From Effrenium voratum (taxonomy: Eukaryota; Sar; Dinophyceae; Suessiales; Symbiodiniaceae), in assembly GCA_963377175.1 (NCBI GenBank), contig CAUJNA010003068.1, forward strand, positions 98,501-162,500: a stretch of DNA of 64,000 bases, read 5' to 3'. The notes under the pieces are model-generated. The model was not told the origin of the DNA and did not search any database. It saw nothing but the letters and a program-made list of their open reading frames with translations. Within the stretch, counting starts at the first letter, position 1, and the number at the start of each line of letters is the position of its first letter. The position numbers and the translations under genes were made by a program. Positions 62,845 to 64,000 of this stretch are shown one piece after another.

Positions 62845-62960
62845 CAGCCACATCCTTGCAGAACAAACATGCGCTTCGCATGGTTCACTTCCATCCCTTG
62901 GTTCCTTTGGATGAGCTTTGCAACCCTCGCTTGCCCTTCCTTGTCTTGACTGCTATTGGG

Positions 62961-63055
62961 TTGGATCTTTAGACTTTAACTTTTTGGGAAATAAGGTGTT
63001 TTCCACTAAAACACAAAAAGTTAAACTTTTTGCAGGGGGGTCAACAGCAACCAAG
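62961..63055. mobile_element. Hairpin-tailed element family A, copy 4
   Basis: Ends CAAAAAGTTAAACTTTTTG (63014-63032) then CAGGGGGGTCAACAGCAACC. Both stem positions changed relative to CTAAAAG...CTTTTAG, keeping the pairing. Confidence 0.75.
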
Positions 63056-64000
63056 TTGTGGCACAGATCTTTTGGAGGTGACAAGGGGACACGTGCCCCC
63101 CCATGAACACAGGTTGCATCAGGCCACCGGAGCCTGGTCCCGTTGTCTCGAGGCGACGGTCATCTTCAACAACGCTCTTCAGAAGCAGGAGCCATTCACG
63201 GCGGTGCAGGCGCGAGCCGGGGGTCGGGCTGGGGGCTGGGGGCCGATTTCGTGCGGATCTAAAAAACGCGAAGCCGCGGATTTCCGTGGCATTTCCACGT
63301 CTACGGAGGGAAGTGGAAGCATACGTACATGCAGATATGCTTGGTGAGAAGCAGTCGGTATAGATTGTAACCTGTACAGCCTGTACATGTAGCTGCACGA
63401 TCACATCATAGTTGGTTTAGGCTTGTAGCGTTGGTAGCTTGGATTGGATGGCTCGCTTAGCAGACAACTGCCAGAACATATTGAAGGGTCAAATTTTAAA
63501 GCCGGTGTTTCAGCGTTTCCATTCAATGTGTGCCTGTGTGCTTGGATGTCCGCGGGCTCTTTGACCAGCGGCGACCTCCTCGAAACAGAAAACACATACA
63601 ACATGTGCTAAGGATCTTCGTACAACGCGAGCAACACGCAGCCCGGGAGTTGGCAATGTTTTGCTTGTGTACTCGCTTCGGGTAAATACACAGTTCCCCT
63701 TCTTTGGAAGTCCGAGTAGCCATTGTATGACATTCGGGGGTCCTGCTCCTGGGCTTGCCTTTCATGAAAGATCATGAAAGTTGCCAATTGGGTAAGGCAG
63801 GGACGGAGGGAGAGAGGGAGTTTGTCAGCCTGCGTTTGTGTTTGTCATTGTTTGGGTGCCTCTTTGGTGTTTCGCTTGTCGCTAGGGCCAGACCGGGCAC
63901 CTGCAAGAAGGTTTGGATGTTTAGCAACTCGCGGCCTCGAGAGAAACAGGGCCCTCCATGTTGCGCATCCTGCTAAAATCCCTAGCTCCTAGGCCATCAG

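Overview
The window reads as nuclear DNA of a dinoflagellate, most like the Symbiodiniaceae/Suessiales. This is inferred from gene architecture, not from a database match. The signs are very short exons in long introns, splice donors that are almost all GC instead of GT, acceptors of the form AG|G, a short interstitial run of the plant/alveolate telomere repeat (CCCTAAA), a large Ser/Thr-only open frame, and non-coding DNA full of microsatellites, minisatellites and small inverted-repeat elements. There is no bacterial, organellar or viral gene organisation.

The main gene is on the + strand and is invisible to ORF length. It encodes a P1B-type (copper-class) heavy-metal ATPase in at least 19 exons of about 37-145 bp between 6971 and 36198. 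I found it by recognising the family motifs in order: actuator-domain tail, LVEDAQ-type linker, ion-channel helix with CPC, PTAIMVATG, DKTGTIT, SEHPL, PGQGV, TGD, GDGLND, and the last two helices ending in MACSS. At 13 junctions both frame and family alignment fix the boundary, and all 13 use a GC donor. The recognised exons sum to about 1.26 kb in 29.2 kb. Not found are the N-terminal metal-binding and first membrane region, most of the actuator domain including its TGE loop (one weak candidate exon at 3446-3545), one exon between 8609 and 11886, and a secure C-terminus (weak candidate at 38534).

The introns carry most of the repeats. There is a 61-bp minisatellite (12.9-15.06 kb), a SINE-like insert with a 27-bp target duplication (18.55 kb), and an imperfect palindrome of about 5 kb (30.3-35.4 kb) whose arms contain 52-bp tandem repeats. 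Several families of roughly 25-125 bp elements end in hairpins whose stems differ between copies yet stay paired.

From 36 to 45 kb the DNA is mostly repeats: TTGG runs, 12-bp and 30-bp arrays, and a 64-bp duplication. From 45641 to 50641 a single frame encodes about 1666 residues of nearly pure Ser/Thr with a 79-residue period, probably a mucin-like O-glycosylated protein or exon. From 53 to 63 kb there are scattered short coding-like segments with the same AG|G...|GC/GT borders, a Thr-rich exon, a 570-bp element with terminal inverted repeats and a target duplication, and two inverted copies of a small TGGCTCAAA-ended element. Their products are not identified.
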